Of a DNA stretch of 64,000 bases, positions 16,696 to 25,966 are shown in pieces. The notes under the pieces were generated by a model. It searched no databases. It was not told the origin of the DNA and saw only the letters and a program-made list of their open reading frames with translations. This DNA comes from Candidatus Gastranaerophilales bacterium (lineage in GTDB: Bacteria > Cyanobacteriota > Vampirovibrionia > Gastranaerophilales > Gastranaerophilaceae): the NCBI GenBank assembly GCA_947625495.1, contig CANQOQ010000007.1, forward strand, positions 17,876 through 81,875. Reading direction: 5' to 3'. The translations under genes were made by a program, and so were the position numbers. The stretch's first letter is position 1; every line of letters starts with the position of its first letter.

Positions 16696-18486
16696 TTATT
16701 TCTTGCTGTCGGTATTGGTTTTTAAAGGTTCTGCATATTGAGGAGTTAGTCCTGTCCAGAAATTATCATATTCTTCTTTAACCACATCAGCAACAGAGCC
16801 TGATTTCTTATATTTTTTATATAATTTATCAGCATAATTTCCAAGTCTGCTTAGTATTACACCCGAAACAAAAGTAAATGCAAGGTTTTTTGCACCTGAT
16901 AACATTTTTGTTGTACCGTATACGAAAGTGGCAAATGAACCGACAAGAGGAATGCAGGTTGTTAATGTGGCGGATATTTTTTCGTCTTTATCTTCGCCTT
17001 TTGCTATTGAATATGTACCTGCTCCGATTGGAAATAATACTGATAATACATCGGTAGGGGCGGAACCTACTTTTAGTTCTGCCTGTTTTAAAAAATATTC
17101 GCCGGCTTCAAGTTCTGTAGCGTCTTTTAAACCGGTACTTATTTTTGATGCCAATTTTGAAAATTCTTTATAGGAATTATCAGATACAACTTTTTTGCCT
17201 GTTGACTCTATAACAGACCCGTTTAAACCTTTTAAGATTGTCATAATTTCTTCAACGGCACCTTTTGAATTAATACCTGATGTCGATACTGTATCTTTAA
17301 TAGATGATAGGTATTTTAATAAATCACTTTTTACATTTTGAGAATATGCTTCATTTGATTCAATTGATTGTATTATGTTATCTGTAAGTTCAGATATTTG
17401 GCTTGAAATTTTTTCTCTTGCAGCTGTTTCATTGCTTCCTGAACATTTTCTAAAATTATCTAATAATATTTTAAGCTGTTTTATGGATTTTTCCGTTACT
17501 TCATCCTTAGGTAGTATATTATCGTTTATGGAATTAAGATTTGTTCTTAATTGTTCGTATATGTTTGATATGTTATTGGAAATTTGTTTTTTAGCGTTCA
17601 TAATTTCGCTTCTGAGTTCAGCCTGAGCAGATTTTGACAAATCTTCAGTAGCATAGTTCTTATAGTTTGAAGTATTGAAAATACTGTTTTTATCCTTGAA
17701 AAATCTTTCTCCTATTTTTTGAGGTAAATCGGATAATAAAGATTGTCTCTTATTATCTCTTATCCTTCTTGCACCAAGACTGAAACTGTTTTCAAAATTT
17801 GATTGCAGTCTTTGATTTTGTTTAGAGATTATATTTATCCATTCTTCTAAAGTATGCGTAACTCCTTTTATGGTGATTTTTTGAAGTTTATCAGCTTCCG
17901 TAATGTTAGATAGGGAATCCGTATTATAATTTTTCAACAGTGAAGTTAAGTTATTAACATTAATTTCTACTTTATCATAGTGTTTGCCTAGAGTTTTATC
18001 TGTAATTCTTTTGAATAAATTATAAGAAGATTGGGCAAATTTTTTTGTGATTTTATTTGCTTTAAATATTTTATCTGAAATCCAGTCTTTTATCGCCGTA
18101 AAATTAGAGCATGCCTGCATCGTATTTATTGCTTTTTTTACACTTTTTTTCGTGTAATATATTGCTTTTTGATTTATATTGCCTGATTGTGATGTTATAT
18201 CTTCAGTATATTTAGAAAGCTTTTTTAGAAAGCTTCCGTGTATACCTTTGGCAAATAACATACTAAAGATACCGACAGTCAGAATTGTTGATGCAATAGT
18301 AGAACCAAATATAATTTTCTTCTTTTTTGATATTTTTGTTTTGTTATTAATATCTGTATTATAGACATCAGATTTTATTTTTTTATTTTCAGCCGTGTTT
18401 TTTACACTACTATTGGCTTGTCCCAGTGTATATTGCGGAAACAAGCCAAAAATATTATCTTGTGTTGTATTATTTATTATTGTCAT
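16696..18486 (-). CDS. Orphan coiled-coil membrane protein
   Basis: 596 residues, no recognised family. After a polar 50-residue head comes one TM ('IIFGSTIASTILTVGIFSMLFA'). A long helical, Asn/Lys/Ser-rich body with coiled-coil character runs to about 470, and two hydrophobic stretches sit near the C-terminus ('ATLTTCIPLVGSFATFVYG', 'NLAFTFVSGVILSRLG'). The layout resembles the other large orphan proteins of the window. It follows the 95-residue gene by 13 bp and probably forms an operon with it. No clear RBS; translation may depend on coupling. Confidence 0.68.
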   Translation of the reverse strand: MTIINNTTQDNIFGLFPQYTLGQANSSVKNTAENKKIKSDVYNTDINNKTKISKKKKIIFGSTIASTILTVGIFSMLFAKGIHGSFLKKLSKYTEDITSQSGNINQKAIYYTKKSVKKAINTMQACSNFTAIKDWISDKIFKANKITKKFAQSSYNLFKRITDKTLGKHYDKVEINVNNLTSLLKNYNTDSLSNITEADKLQKITIKGVTHTLEEWINIISKQNQRLQSNFENSFSLGARRIRDNKRQSLLSDLPQKIGERFFKDKNSIFNTSNYKNYATEDLSKSAQAELRSEIMNAKKQISNNISNIYEQLRTNLNSINDNILPKDEVTEKSIKQLKILLDNFRKCSGSNETAAREKISSQISELTDNIIQSIESNEAYSQNVKSDLLKYLSSIKDTVSTSGINSKGAVEEIMTILKGLNGSVIESTGKKVVSDNSYKEFSKLASKISTGLKDATELEAGEYFLKQAELKVGSAPTDVLSVLFPIGAGTYSIAKGEDKDEKISATLTTCIPLVGSFATFVYGTTKMLSGAKNLAFTFVSGVILSRLGNYADKLYKKYKKSGSVADVVKEEYDNFWTGLTPQYAEPLKTNTDSKK

Positions 18487-18499
18487 TAATCTGTATTAC

Positions 18500-18787
18500 T
18501 TATTTATGAGGAATATGGTTTTTTATTGAAGAAAAAAATTTCCCCATTGCTTTAAATGGATTTATAGCATGAATTTTACCTTTTGCTGCTCCGTATATCA
18601 CGGCAGCACCTGCGGCAATTGCTGCCGTTATGGCTGCAAATTTTGTAATTTTTTTCTTGGAAGCTTTTTTGATATCTACAGTATCCTGCCCTTTTGTTTT
18701 CTTGTATGTAAACTTGTCCTGCAAGGGTTTAGAACCATATCTTGATGTATATGCCGGCTCCAGAAAGTTTATTCCACCAAAAGCCAT
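18500..18787 (-). CDS. Small orphan membrane protein, partner of the 596-residue protein
   Basis: 95 residues, ATG 18787 with AAGGAG at the right distance. The first 45 residues are polar and Lys-rich, followed by one Ala/Gly-rich TM ('FAAITAAIAAGAAVIYGAA') and a basic amphipathic tail. No family recognised. It is the first gene of a two-gene minus-strand unit, divergent from the TPR gene. Confidence 0.65.
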   Translation of the reverse strand: MAFGGINFLEPAYTSRYGSKPLQDKFTYKKTKGQDTVDIKKASKKKITKFAAITAAIAAGAAVIYGAAKGKIHAINPFKAMGKFFSSIKNHIPHK

Positions 18788-18963
18788 ACTTGACTCCTTT
18801 TCTTTTCCTATTTATATAAAAACAAATTATGTTAAAAAATTGTCTTATAAATTTTAATTTATTAACTGGATGTGGATATACTACTCCAAACGTTGTATTT
18901 TAAGGAAAAAAGGTTCCAATTTTGTGAAATTTATTAGATGATAATATGTGGGGGAAAAGTTTA

Positions 18964-20634
18964 ATGTTTGAAAAAACAGTACAACAAACTTTAAAAACAG
19001 CAGAAAAAAATAATCTTGAAATAATGGCTCAAGATTGTATGGAGGAAGCAAGACGCTATCACGAAAATTATCTTGTAAAAGGTAATAAATCAGATTTGCA
19101 AAATGCTGTTGACAGTTATATTGATGCTATTAAATTTAACCCTAATATTGCAGAAGCATATTACCGTCTTGCAACTTTATTATGGGATAAGGGTGAAATA
19201 AATCTTAGTTCTGCAATAGAACAGTGTATGTCGGCTGTTAATATTTCGCCTAAAAATCCAAATGCAAGAATTTATGCGGGATTTTTTCTTGAACTGGCAA
19301 AAAAGTATGATGAAGCCGAAAAGGAATTTAAAGAAGCAATAAAATTGAATCCGTTTAAATCCGCACGTTCAAGATTATCACTTGCTTCTTTATACATTGA
19401 TAAAATGCACGATACAAAATTAAATGCTAAAGAATTTTCTTTATCGTTGTATTATATGCTTTCGGGTGCTTTAAGCGTTGCTCTGGATTCACCGTCTTTA
19501 AAAATGCTGTATAAAAATTTAAGTAAAAATTTTACTTTAATGTTCTATGATTTTGCAGGAAATTTGCTTGAAAAAACAAAATATTATTCAGTTGCTCTTA
19601 AAGCTTATGATATTGCCGCAAATTCGACGGGAAGAAATGAAGTTTATTATAAAAAAATCGGTGATATTAATTTTAAAAAAGATGAAGTTTCTTTGGCAAG
19701 AGATTCTTATATTAAAGCTCTTGAATCTAATCCATACAATAAAGAGATACTTTTAAAAGTTGCGTCATTGACTAAATTATATTTTGAAGATGATATTGAT
19801 ACCGCAATGGAGTGTTATTCCAGACTTCTGGAAATAGAAGAAAATAATGCCGATATTTATTATGAATTAGGGCATATCTATCTTAAAAAAGAAGATTTTA
19901 TAAATTCTATAAATGCATTTAAACTAGCATTGGAAAAAGATGAAGAAAATCCCTTTTATCATAATGCTTTAGCTTATGCGCTGGTAAGAGCCGAGCAGTT
20001 TGAAGAAGCCTGCGAGCATTATAAATATGCAATTGACAAAAATCCCAGCCCAGAATGGACTGCTATTGTTTGTCAAGCTTTAGCTTCTCTTTACAATAAC
20101 GTGTATGGTGATGTTGACAGTGCATTGTCTTTCCTTAAAACCGCTATTATTTTAGATCCTTCCAATGATGATGTTTTTGTTGAACTGGGTGATATTTATC
20201 TTGATTGTGAAGACTTAGACAGCAGTATTAAATCATACTGTGAAGCTATTAAACTTAATCCGAAAAATCCTGTTGCTTATAATAAATGTGCAATGGTATT
20301 GTGGCAGAAAGACTATATTGAAGAGGCTATTATTGCATATAATAAGGCTTTAAATATAAATCCCGATTATTATCCTGCCTATAATAATTTAGGCGTTATA
20401 TATTTGGACGGAATAAGAAATTTAAAAGAGGCGGCTAGATTATTTAAAGCTGCTATCAAATTAAATCCCGAATATGTTATGCCTTATTTTAATCTTGGCA
20501 GAGTATTAGAACAGCAGGGACAAAATATCAAAGCTGCTAAAATGTTTCAAAAAGCACTTGAGTTGAATGAAATAAAAGAAGAACTTGATTCTGACGAAAT
20601 AAGAAATAAACTTTTTGGTTTATTTGAAGTTTAA
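18964..20634 (+). CDS. Large TPR-repeat protein
   Basis: 556 residues from ATG 18964. An in-frame ATG at 18946 overlaps a -10-like GATAAT at about 18939, so it is unlikely to be translated. The protein is almost wholly tetratricopeptide repeats, about 11-12 of 34 residues. Clear examples are 'AEAYYRLATLLWDKGE', 'ADIYYELGHIYLKKEDFINSINAFKLALEKD', 'DVFVELGDIYLDCEDLDSSIKSYCEAIKLNP' and 'MPYFNLGRVLEQQGQNIKAAKMFQKALELN'. The spacing resembles Ycf3/OGT-type TPR superhelices. No signal peptide, so a cytoplasmic scaffold. Its stop abuts the convergent sigma-factor gene with no spacer. Confidence 0.85.
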   Translation: MFEKTVQQTLKTAEKNNLEIMAQDCMEEARRYHENYLVKGNKSDLQNAVDSYIDAIKFNPNIAEAYYRLATLLWDKGEINLSSAIEQCMSAVNISPKNPNARIYAGFFLELAKKYDEAEKEFKEAIKLNPFKSARSRLSLASLYIDKMHDTKLNAKEFSLSLYYMLSGALSVALDSPSLKMLYKNLSKNFTLMFYDFAGNLLEKTKYYSVALKAYDIAANSTGRNEVYYKKIGDINFKKDEVSLARDSYIKALESNPYNKEILLKVASLTKLYFEDDIDTAMECYSRLLEIEENNADIYYELGHIYLKKEDFINSINAFKLALEKDEENPFYHNALAYALVRAEQFEEACEHYKYAIDKNPSPEWTAIVCQALASLYNNVYGDVDSALSFLKTAIILDPSNDDVFVELGDIYLDCEDLDSSIKSYCEAIKLNPKNPVAYNKCAMVLWQKDYIEEAIIAYNKALNINPDYYPAYNNLGVIYLDGIRNLKEAARLFKAAIKLNPEYVMPYFNLGRVLEQQGQNIKAAKMFQKALELNEIKEELDSDEIRNKLFGLFEV

Positions 20635-21297
20635 TTAATAGTCGTAATGTTCTTTTTTATTTAAATATTCTCTTACGGTATTAAGCGAAGCCTGAATAAT
20701 TCTTGTGATACGAGAAGATGACAGTCCGATTCTTTCAGCTATTTCTTTAACCTGCATGTTTCTGTAGAATCTGTATTCAATAATTGTTCTTTCTTTTTGG
20801 GGAAGTTTTGCGATAGCTTCTCTGATAACTTTTCCGAGTTCGGATATTTCTGCTTTTTCATCCGGAAGCGCAGACGGATCTTTAATAAAATCAAAAGGTG
20901 AATCATTATCAGATGCTGCCGCAGCCAGACTATCTATAGATAAAATGGTTTCATAGATAGCTTCTCTTACTTTTCCAGGGGTAATTGCATTATCACTTCC
21001 GTCTTCACCGGTATTAGAACTTTCATCAGTTTCTTCTGTATTGGAATGTTTTAACGAATACCATTTATATCTGTTTCTTAATTCATTTCTTATAGCCCAT
21101 CTGACAGCTGTTGCTATATAAGCGTTATTATATCTTGCCAACTGCTCTTCAGTTTTATCTTTTATCATTACCTGTATGGCAATAATACCTATGCTGACAA
21201 GTTCATCATAATCTACCATATGCGAAGGAATACGCTTATGTTCAACTCTGGCTACTTTTTCAATTATATCAATATAATCTTGTATTTTTGCTTGCAT
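20635..21297 (-). CDS. Sigma-70 family factor, sigma-28/FliA-like
   Basis: 220 residues. Region 2 is 'HMVDYDELVSIGIIAIQVM' plus 'YIATAVRWAIRNELRNRYKWY'. A poorly conserved acidic linker follows. Region 4 is 'AKLPQKERTIIEYRFYRNMQVKEIAERIGLSSSRITRIIQASLNTVREYL'. The size and region 4 resemble FliA/WhiG more than ECF factors. It starts 5 bp after flhB stops and has no strong RBS, so it is translationally coupled to flhB, which supports a flagellar or alternative-sigma role. Group-3 sigma of other function is possible. Confidence 0.8.
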   Translation of the reverse strand: MQAKIQDYIDIIEKVARVEHKRIPSHMVDYDELVSIGIIAIQVMIKDKTEEQLARYNNAYIATAVRWAIRNELRNRYKWYSLKHSNTEETDESSNTGEDGSDNAITPGKVREAIYETILSIDSLAAAASDNDSPFDFIKDPSALPDEKAEISELGKVIREAIAKLPQKERTIIEYRFYRNMQVKEIAERIGLSSSRITRIIQASLNTVREYLNKKEHYDY

Positions 21298-21302
21298 TTT
21301 TT

Positions 21303-22397
21303 TTATAATCTGTTGTCTTTATCTTTTATATTACTACCTTTTTGAGTATTTCGCAAACTGTAAACAAAAATCAAAATTTCAGCAACAGCTTTATATAATT
21401 CCGGCGGAATTGATGAATTAATCTCAACCATTCTGAATATTGCTCTTGCAACAGGCGGATTTTCTATTACGGGTATTGAGTGTTCACGTGCAATTTCAAT
21501 TATTTTTTTTGCAAACAACTCGGTGCCTTTTGCAAGCAGCTTAGGTGATTCCATTTCTTTAGAATCATATTTTAATGCACAGGCAACATGAGTCGGATTT
21601 GTAACAACGAAATCACAATCCGGAACCGAGTCCATCATTTTTTTCTGAAGCAGCTGTTGTCTCCTCTGTCTTAAGGCTGCTTTTACTTGCGGATCGCCTT
21701 CTGAGTTCTTATATTCATCTTTTACTTCTTTAAATGACATTTTTTGATCTTGCAGAAATTTCCATCTTACCATTCCGTAATCTGCTGCGGCTATTATTAA
21801 AAATGCTATTCCTGCTTTTATTACAAAGTCTATTATTAAACTTCCAAATTCATTTAATATTGCAAAACTGTTGTCTATATTTGCAAGTCCCAATATCGCA
21901 GGCAGATGTGTATTATATACCATCCAGCCGATTATTCCGAGTAATGCTACTTTAACAATATTTTTAACAAGTTCAAATAAAGTTTTTGGCGACATTATAT
22001 TTTTAAAATATTTTGTTGGGTTTAGTTTATCCAATTTTGGTTCAAGCGGTGTTGTGGTAAAAAGCGGTCCAACTTGAATAAAATCCCCCACTATCGCTAT
22101 AAATGCAGCCATTATTAATATGGGGCCTATTATTAATACAGTGGGTATAAATATTGCAACCGCTAAATGCGCATAACCCATATCTTCTATATGTTTTTCG
22201 GGTATTTTATCATACAAATATACAAATAATTGTGATATCTGATCCCATATAAACGGTGATAGTTTTACTATAATAATAAACATTACAAGCAGTGCAAGAG
22301 CCGTTGAAAAGTCTTTTGATTTTACAACCTGACCTTCTTTTCTTGCTTTTTGAAGTTTTTGCTGGCTTGCTTCAAATTGTTTATTCTCGTCGCCCAC
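21303..22397 (-). CDS. flhB: Flagellar export apparatus protein FlhB
   Basis: 364 residues, start GTG 22397 preceded by GGAG. N-terminal 'ASQQKLQKARKEGQVVKSKD' is the FlhB signature. Four TM segments span about 35-210. The cytoplasmic domain has the autocleavage motif NPTH at 267-270, close to E. coli N269-P270. FlhB gates the type III export machine and switches substrate class after cleavage. The SctU homologue of injectisomes is the alternative, but the coupled sigma-28-like gene favours flagella. No other flagellar gene is in the window. It follows apt by 17 bp. Confidence 0.93.
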   Translation of the reverse strand: MGDENKQFEASQQKLQKARKEGQVVKSKDFSTALALLVMFIIIVKLSPFIWDQISQLFVYLYDKIPEKHIEDMGYAHLAVAIFIPTVLIIGPILIMAAFIAIVGDFIQVGPLFTTTPLEPKLDKLNPTKYFKNIMSPKTLFELVKNIVKVALLGIIGWMVYNTHLPAILGLANIDNSFAILNEFGSLIIDFVIKAGIAFLIIAAADYGMVRWKFLQDQKMSFKEVKDEYKNSEGDPQVKAALRQRRQQLLQKKMMDSVPDCDFVVTNPTHVACALKYDSKEMESPKLLAKGTELFAKKIIEIAREHSIPVIENPPVARAIFRMVEINSSIPPELYKAVAEILIFVYSLRNTQKGSNIKDKDNRL

Positions 22398-22414
22398 TAA
22401 ATATTACTCCGAGT

Positions 22415-22942
22415 TTAGTATTTAATCATTGATACAACTTCAATACCGCCGGGAATATTATTTCTGCCTTTTAATTCTTCAAGTTCTATAATAAATGCAG
22501 CCGCTTTAACATCTGCTCCCGCTTTTTTTAATAATTTGCATGCAGCTGTTATTGTTCCTCCCGTTGCTAATAAATCATCTATTACAATTACTTTTTTCCC
22601 GGGTTCTATTGCATCTTTATGCATTTCCAGTTTATCTGTTCCATACTCAAGCGAGTATTCTTCACTAATCGTTTCAGCCGGCAGTTTACCGGGTTTCCTT
22701 ATTAATATGCAGCCTGCATTTATATTGTAGGCTAATGCACTGCCAAACACAAATCCTCTTGATTCCACTACGGCTACGTAATCAATTCCTTTATTTTTAA
22801 ACCTTTCGGTTAGAAAATTTATCATTCCTTGCAGCGCATCTTTATCTTTTACGGCTGTTGTTATATCTCTGAATATTATCCCTTTAACCGGAAAGTCTTT
22901 TATACTTCTTATTTTGTTTTTTACTAATTCTATACTATCCAT
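22415..22942 (-). CDS. apt: Adenine phosphoribosyltransferase
   Basis: 175 residues, ATG 22942 with AAGGAG. Opens 'IRSIKDFPVKGIIFRDITT', typical Apt. The PRPP-binding loop is 'VIVIDDLLATGGTI', and 'VAVVESRGFVFGSALAY' forms the adenine/PP site. It makes AMP from adenine and PRPP in purine salvage; cytoplasmic. It is the second gene of maf-apt-flhB-sigma. Confidence 0.96.
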   Translation of the reverse strand: MDSIELVKNKIRSIKDFPVKGIIFRDITTAVKDKDALQGMINFLTERFKNKGIDYVAVVESRGFVFGSALAYNINAGCILIRKPGKLPAETISEEYSLEYGTDKLEMHKDAIEPGKKVIVIDDLLATGGTITAACKLLKKAGADVKAAAFIIELEELKGRNNIPGGIEVVSMIKY

Positions 22943-22978
22943 TTTAACTCCTTCGTATTTAATAATATTCTATATCAA

Positions 22979-23554
22979 TTACACTATGAAAGATATTTCT
23001 TGAAGCATTTTTATTAAGATTTTTGAGGGAAGTCCTACTATATTATCGAATTCTCCTTTTATTTCTTTTATAAATTCTTGTGGTAATTCCTGTATACCGT
23101 ATGAACCTGCTTTATCATAAGGCTTATATTGTGAAATGTATGCATCTATTTTTTCTTCATTTATTCTATTAAATGTTACTTCACTGGTTTCCGATTTAAT
23201 TATTTGATTTTTATTTGCACAATCCGTAACACAAACAGCCGTTACAACTTTGTGAGTTTCTCCGTTTAATTTGGATAACATTTTGAAGGCTTCCTGATAG
23301 TCTTTAGGTTTTCCCATTACTTCATTTTTATATATTACAACGGTATCTGCACTTATAACTATTGAGTTATTGTCAACATAATTTATTACCGATGCGCATT
23401 TGTTTTTTGCTATTTCTTCTATCTTTTCATAACTGAATATTTTATTTTCAATATTTTCATCGTATTTAGGAGAAATTGTTTCAAATTTTAGTCCTAAATT
23501 TTTAAGTATTTCTTTTCTTCTCGGTGAAGTTGATGCAAGTACTATTTTTTTCAT
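22979..23554 (-). CDS. maf: Maf-family nucleotide pyrophosphatase
   Basis: 191 residues from ATG 23554; the ATG three codons upstream (23563) lacks an RBS, whereas GGGA precedes 23554. 'IVLASTSPRRKEILKNLGLKF' is the Maf N-terminal signature, 'VISADTVVIYKNEVMGKPKD' the catalytic Asp region, and 'YKPYDKAGSYGIQ' the second conserved block. Maf proteins hydrolyse dTTP/UTP or modified nucleotides and can arrest septation. It is the first gene of the maf-apt-flhB-sigma run. Confidence 0.95.
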   Translation of the reverse strand: MKKIVLASTSPRRKEILKNLGLKFETISPKYDENIENKIFSYEKIEEIAKNKCASVINYVDNNSIVISADTVVIYKNEVMGKPKDYQEAFKMLSKLNGETHKVVTAVCVTDCANKNQIIKSETSEVTFNRINEEKIDAYISQYKPYDKAGSYGIQELPQEFIKEIKGEFDNIVGLPSKILIKMLQEISFIV

Positions 23555-23565
23555 ATTTCCCATAA

Positions 23566-23612
23566 AAAATAATTAACTTTTAATTATATTTTAATTAAAA
23601 GTTAATTATTTT
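23566..23612 (-). terminator. Perfect 21-bp AT-only hairpin
   Basis: AAAATAATTAACTTTTAATTA and its exact complement flank a 5-base loop. On the minus strand the repeat ends in six T, 33 bp after the stop of the 84-residue gene, so it terminates that gene. Its tail reaches almost to the maf start. The perfection and length are unusual. Confidence 0.7.
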
Positions 23613-23645
23613 AAAATTCAGATTTAATTTTATTTACAATATAAA

Positions 23646-23900
23646 TTATTTATTGCGTAATTTAGGCGGGATAAAATTAAGTTTTAAATATACAACTGAT
23701 TTTGATGTAACATCCGAGCAGATGCTTTTTAATTTTGAATTCATATCCAGCATACTTCTTTGCATCATTGCATAATCATTCATTGCCGCTAACATTTTTT
23801 GTGAATCAACCAATTTGGTTGTTTCCGGATTATCCATTTTTAATTTTGAATACTTTTTAACAAGTTCTTTGTCAATTCGGTCTTTTGCTCCAACAGCCAT
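23646..23900 (-). CDS. Small orphan protein
   Basis: 84 residues, ATG 23900 with GAGGGAA ten bases upstream. No recognised family. The sequence is helical and basic ('KDRIDKELVKKYSKLK', 'MLAAMNDYAMMQRSMLDMNSKLKSI') with a hydrophobic-basic tail. No TM or signal. It is flanked by its own hairpin terminator and is divergent from nothing, so it is probably monocistronic. Confidence 0.55.
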   Translation of the reverse strand: MAVGAKDRIDKELVKKYSKLKMDNPETTKLVDSQKMLAAMNDYAMMQRSMLDMNSKLKSICSDVTSKSVVYLKLNFIPPKLRNK

Positions 23901-24013
23901 AACTTATATTCCCTCTGTGAAAATCTATTCCCCTAGTCGTATATATATAAAAAAATTCGATATATAAAAATTGCCGATAGTTATTTTAAATATTACGAAA
24001 TATTAAGAAGCTT

Positions 24014-25135
24014 TTAAAATCCTATTAATTCGGGGAGTTCAGTATATTCAAGATTAAGAGATTCGGCAACACCCTTATTTGTAAGTTTACCGTTATAAGT
24101 ATTAATTCCTTTTGCTAAATCCGGATTTTGTTTTATGGAATTTATAATTCCGTTATTTGCAATTTTTAGTAAATATTTAATAGTTTCATTAGTAAGAGCA
24201 AAAGTAGAAGTTCTGGCTACACTTCCGGGAATATTGGCAACGCTGTAATGAATTACGCCGTATTTCTCATAAGCAGGATTTTCGTGGGTAGTAATACGAT
24301 CTATAGTTTCTACAATACCGCCTTGGTCAATAGAAACATCCACAATTACTGATCCCTTTTTCATGTTTTTTACCATCTCTTCAGTAATAATTTTAGGAGC
24401 TTTATGTCCTGCAATCAGTACGGCACATATTAAAACATCTGCTTCCCGTGTAAGCTGCTTTAATGTATTTTCGTTTGAAATAAAAGTTTTAACTTTAGAA
24501 GAAAATATATTATCAATTTTGCGGAGTTTATCCGTATTAATATCGGCAACTGCGACATCAGCTCCCATTCCAACTGCAATTTTGGCAGCATTAATTCCTA
24601 CATTACCTGCTCCAATAATTAAAACTTTACCTTTAGGCACTCCTGCTATACCGCCTAATAAAATCCCCGCCCCTTTATTTCTGTTTTCAAGTAAATTTGC
24701 TGCTATTTGTATGGACATTTTACCTGCGACTTCACTCATGGGAGTCAGTAAAGGCAGACTTCCGTCAGGGTTTTCAATAGTTTCATAGGCTATTCCTGTT
24801 ATTTTTTTCTCAAGCAATACTTTTGTTAAAGCCGGTTCTACTGCCAAGTGCAGATATGTAAATAGTATTTGCCCCTTTTTTAATAATTTATATTCGGACG
24901 GCTGTGGTTCTTTTACTTTTATTATAATGTCAGAGTCAGAATATATTTCTTCTTTTGTATTTAATATTTCCGCTCCTGCGTTTTTATAGTCATCATCTGT
25001 AAAACCGCTCCCTACTCCAGCCGTTTTTTCGATTAATACTTTATGATTATTTTTAATCAGAGATTTTACGCCGTTAGGTGTAATTCCTACTCTGTCTTCC
25101 ATATTTTTTATTTCTTTAGGAACTCCTATAATCAT
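24014..25135 (-). CDS. ald: Alanine dehydrogenase
   Basis: 373 residues, normal length. 'IGVPKEIKNMEDRVGITP' and 'TYLHLAVEPALTKVLL' are the catalytic-domain signatures, with the active-site Lys and His in 'VKEPQPSEY' and 'YLHLA'. The NAD-binding Rossmann motif is 'KVLIIGAGNVGINAAKIAVGMGADVAVADIN'. It interconverts L-alanine and pyruvate with NAD. It starts 3 bp after pyrF stops, so they are one operon. Confidence 0.96.
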   Translation of the reverse strand: MIIGVPKEIKNMEDRVGITPNGVKSLIKNNHKVLIEKTAGVGSGFTDDDYKNAGAEILNTKEEIYSDSDIIIKVKEPQPSEYKLLKKGQILFTYLHLAVEPALTKVLLEKKITGIAYETIENPDGSLPLLTPMSEVAGKMSIQIAANLLENRNKGAGILLGGIAGVPKGKVLIIGAGNVGINAAKIAVGMGADVAVADINTDKLRKIDNIFSSKVKTFISNENTLKQLTREADVLICAVLIAGHKAPKIITEEMVKNMKKGSVIVDVSIDQGGIVETIDRITTHENPAYEKYGVIHYSVANIPGSVARTSTFALTNETIKYLLKIANNGIINSIKQNPDLAKGINTYNGKLTNKGVAESLNLEYTELPELIGF

Positions 25136-25138
25136 AAT

Positions 25139-25900
25139 TTATATTCCTTTTTCTTTGAGTATGAGAGCTTCTTCAATTTCGGTAATAATCAATTTTGCTG
25201 CCGCAACCGGATCATGAGCTAATGTAACAGGTCTTCCTATTACCATATAGTCAGCTCCTGCTTTTATTGCATCGGAAGGCGATACTATTCTTATTTGGTC
25301 GTTAACTATTGCCCACGTTGGTCTAACTGCAGGACATACAACTATAAAATCCTCGCCCAGCTCCTTTTTTATCTTTTCTGCATCGGTATCAGGTGCTACA
25401 ACCCCTGAAAGTCCCGATTCCTTAGCTATTCTTGCAAGTTTAAGCGCATATTCGGAAATATTCATTTCAACACCTAACTCATTTGTTAGTGTTTTTTGTC
25501 CGAAGCTTGATAGTAATGTAGCCGCAAGTATTATCGGAGGCGCTATTTCATTCTTTTTTGCATATTCATTACAGGCATCTAATGTACTTGTCATCATCTT
25601 TGAACTGCCCGTTGCACTTATGTTAAAAAAATCTATTCCGTGTTTTAATAAATTGATGCATGTTTGAGCAACCGTATTGGGTATATCCTGAAACTTCCCG
25701 TCAAAATATACCTTACCGCCATGTTCTTTTATAACTTCAACGGATTTATATCCGCATGAAGTAAATAACTGTAAACCTACCTTAAAAAAACCTACATAAT
25801 CTTTTAATAAATCAACGTATTTAATAACTTCTTCCGTGCTGTCTACATCAAGCGCAAGTATTATCCTGTCTTTTGCCGTTGTTGGTTTTATTATTTCCAT
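25139..25900 (-). CDS. pyrF: Orotidine-5'-phosphate decarboxylase
   Basis: 253 residues from ATG 25900; a TTG four codons earlier is possible. 'RIILALDVDSTEEVIKYVDLL' opens the barrel. 'YFDGKFQDIPNT' carries the catalytic Asp-Lys-Asp array (usual form DxKxxDI). 'IVSPSDAIKAGADYMVIGRPVT' is the phosphate-binding end. It makes UMP from OMP in pyrimidine synthesis. Operon with ald. Confidence 0.95.
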   Translation of the reverse strand: MEIIKPTTAKDRIILALDVDSTEEVIKYVDLLKDYVGFFKVGLQLFTSCGYKSVEVIKEHGGKVYFDGKFQDIPNTVAQTCINLLKHGIDFFNISATGSSKMMTSTLDACNEYAKKNEIAPPIILAATLLSSFGQKTLTNELGVEMNISEYALKLARIAKESGLSGVVAPDTDAEKIKKELGEDFIVVCPAVRPTWAIVNDQIRIVSPSDAIKAGADYMVIGRPVTLAHDPVAAAKLIITEIEEALILKEKGI

Positions 25901-25966
25901 AACTTTTCTCAATATATAAATAATGAAAATATATTATCACTATAAGAATAAGTTATCAATCTTTTA

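Noticed and set aside
21303..22397. SctU of an injectisome instead of FlhB
   Set aside because: The signature start and the coupled sigma-28-like gene fit flagella better; no injectisome genes are nearby.
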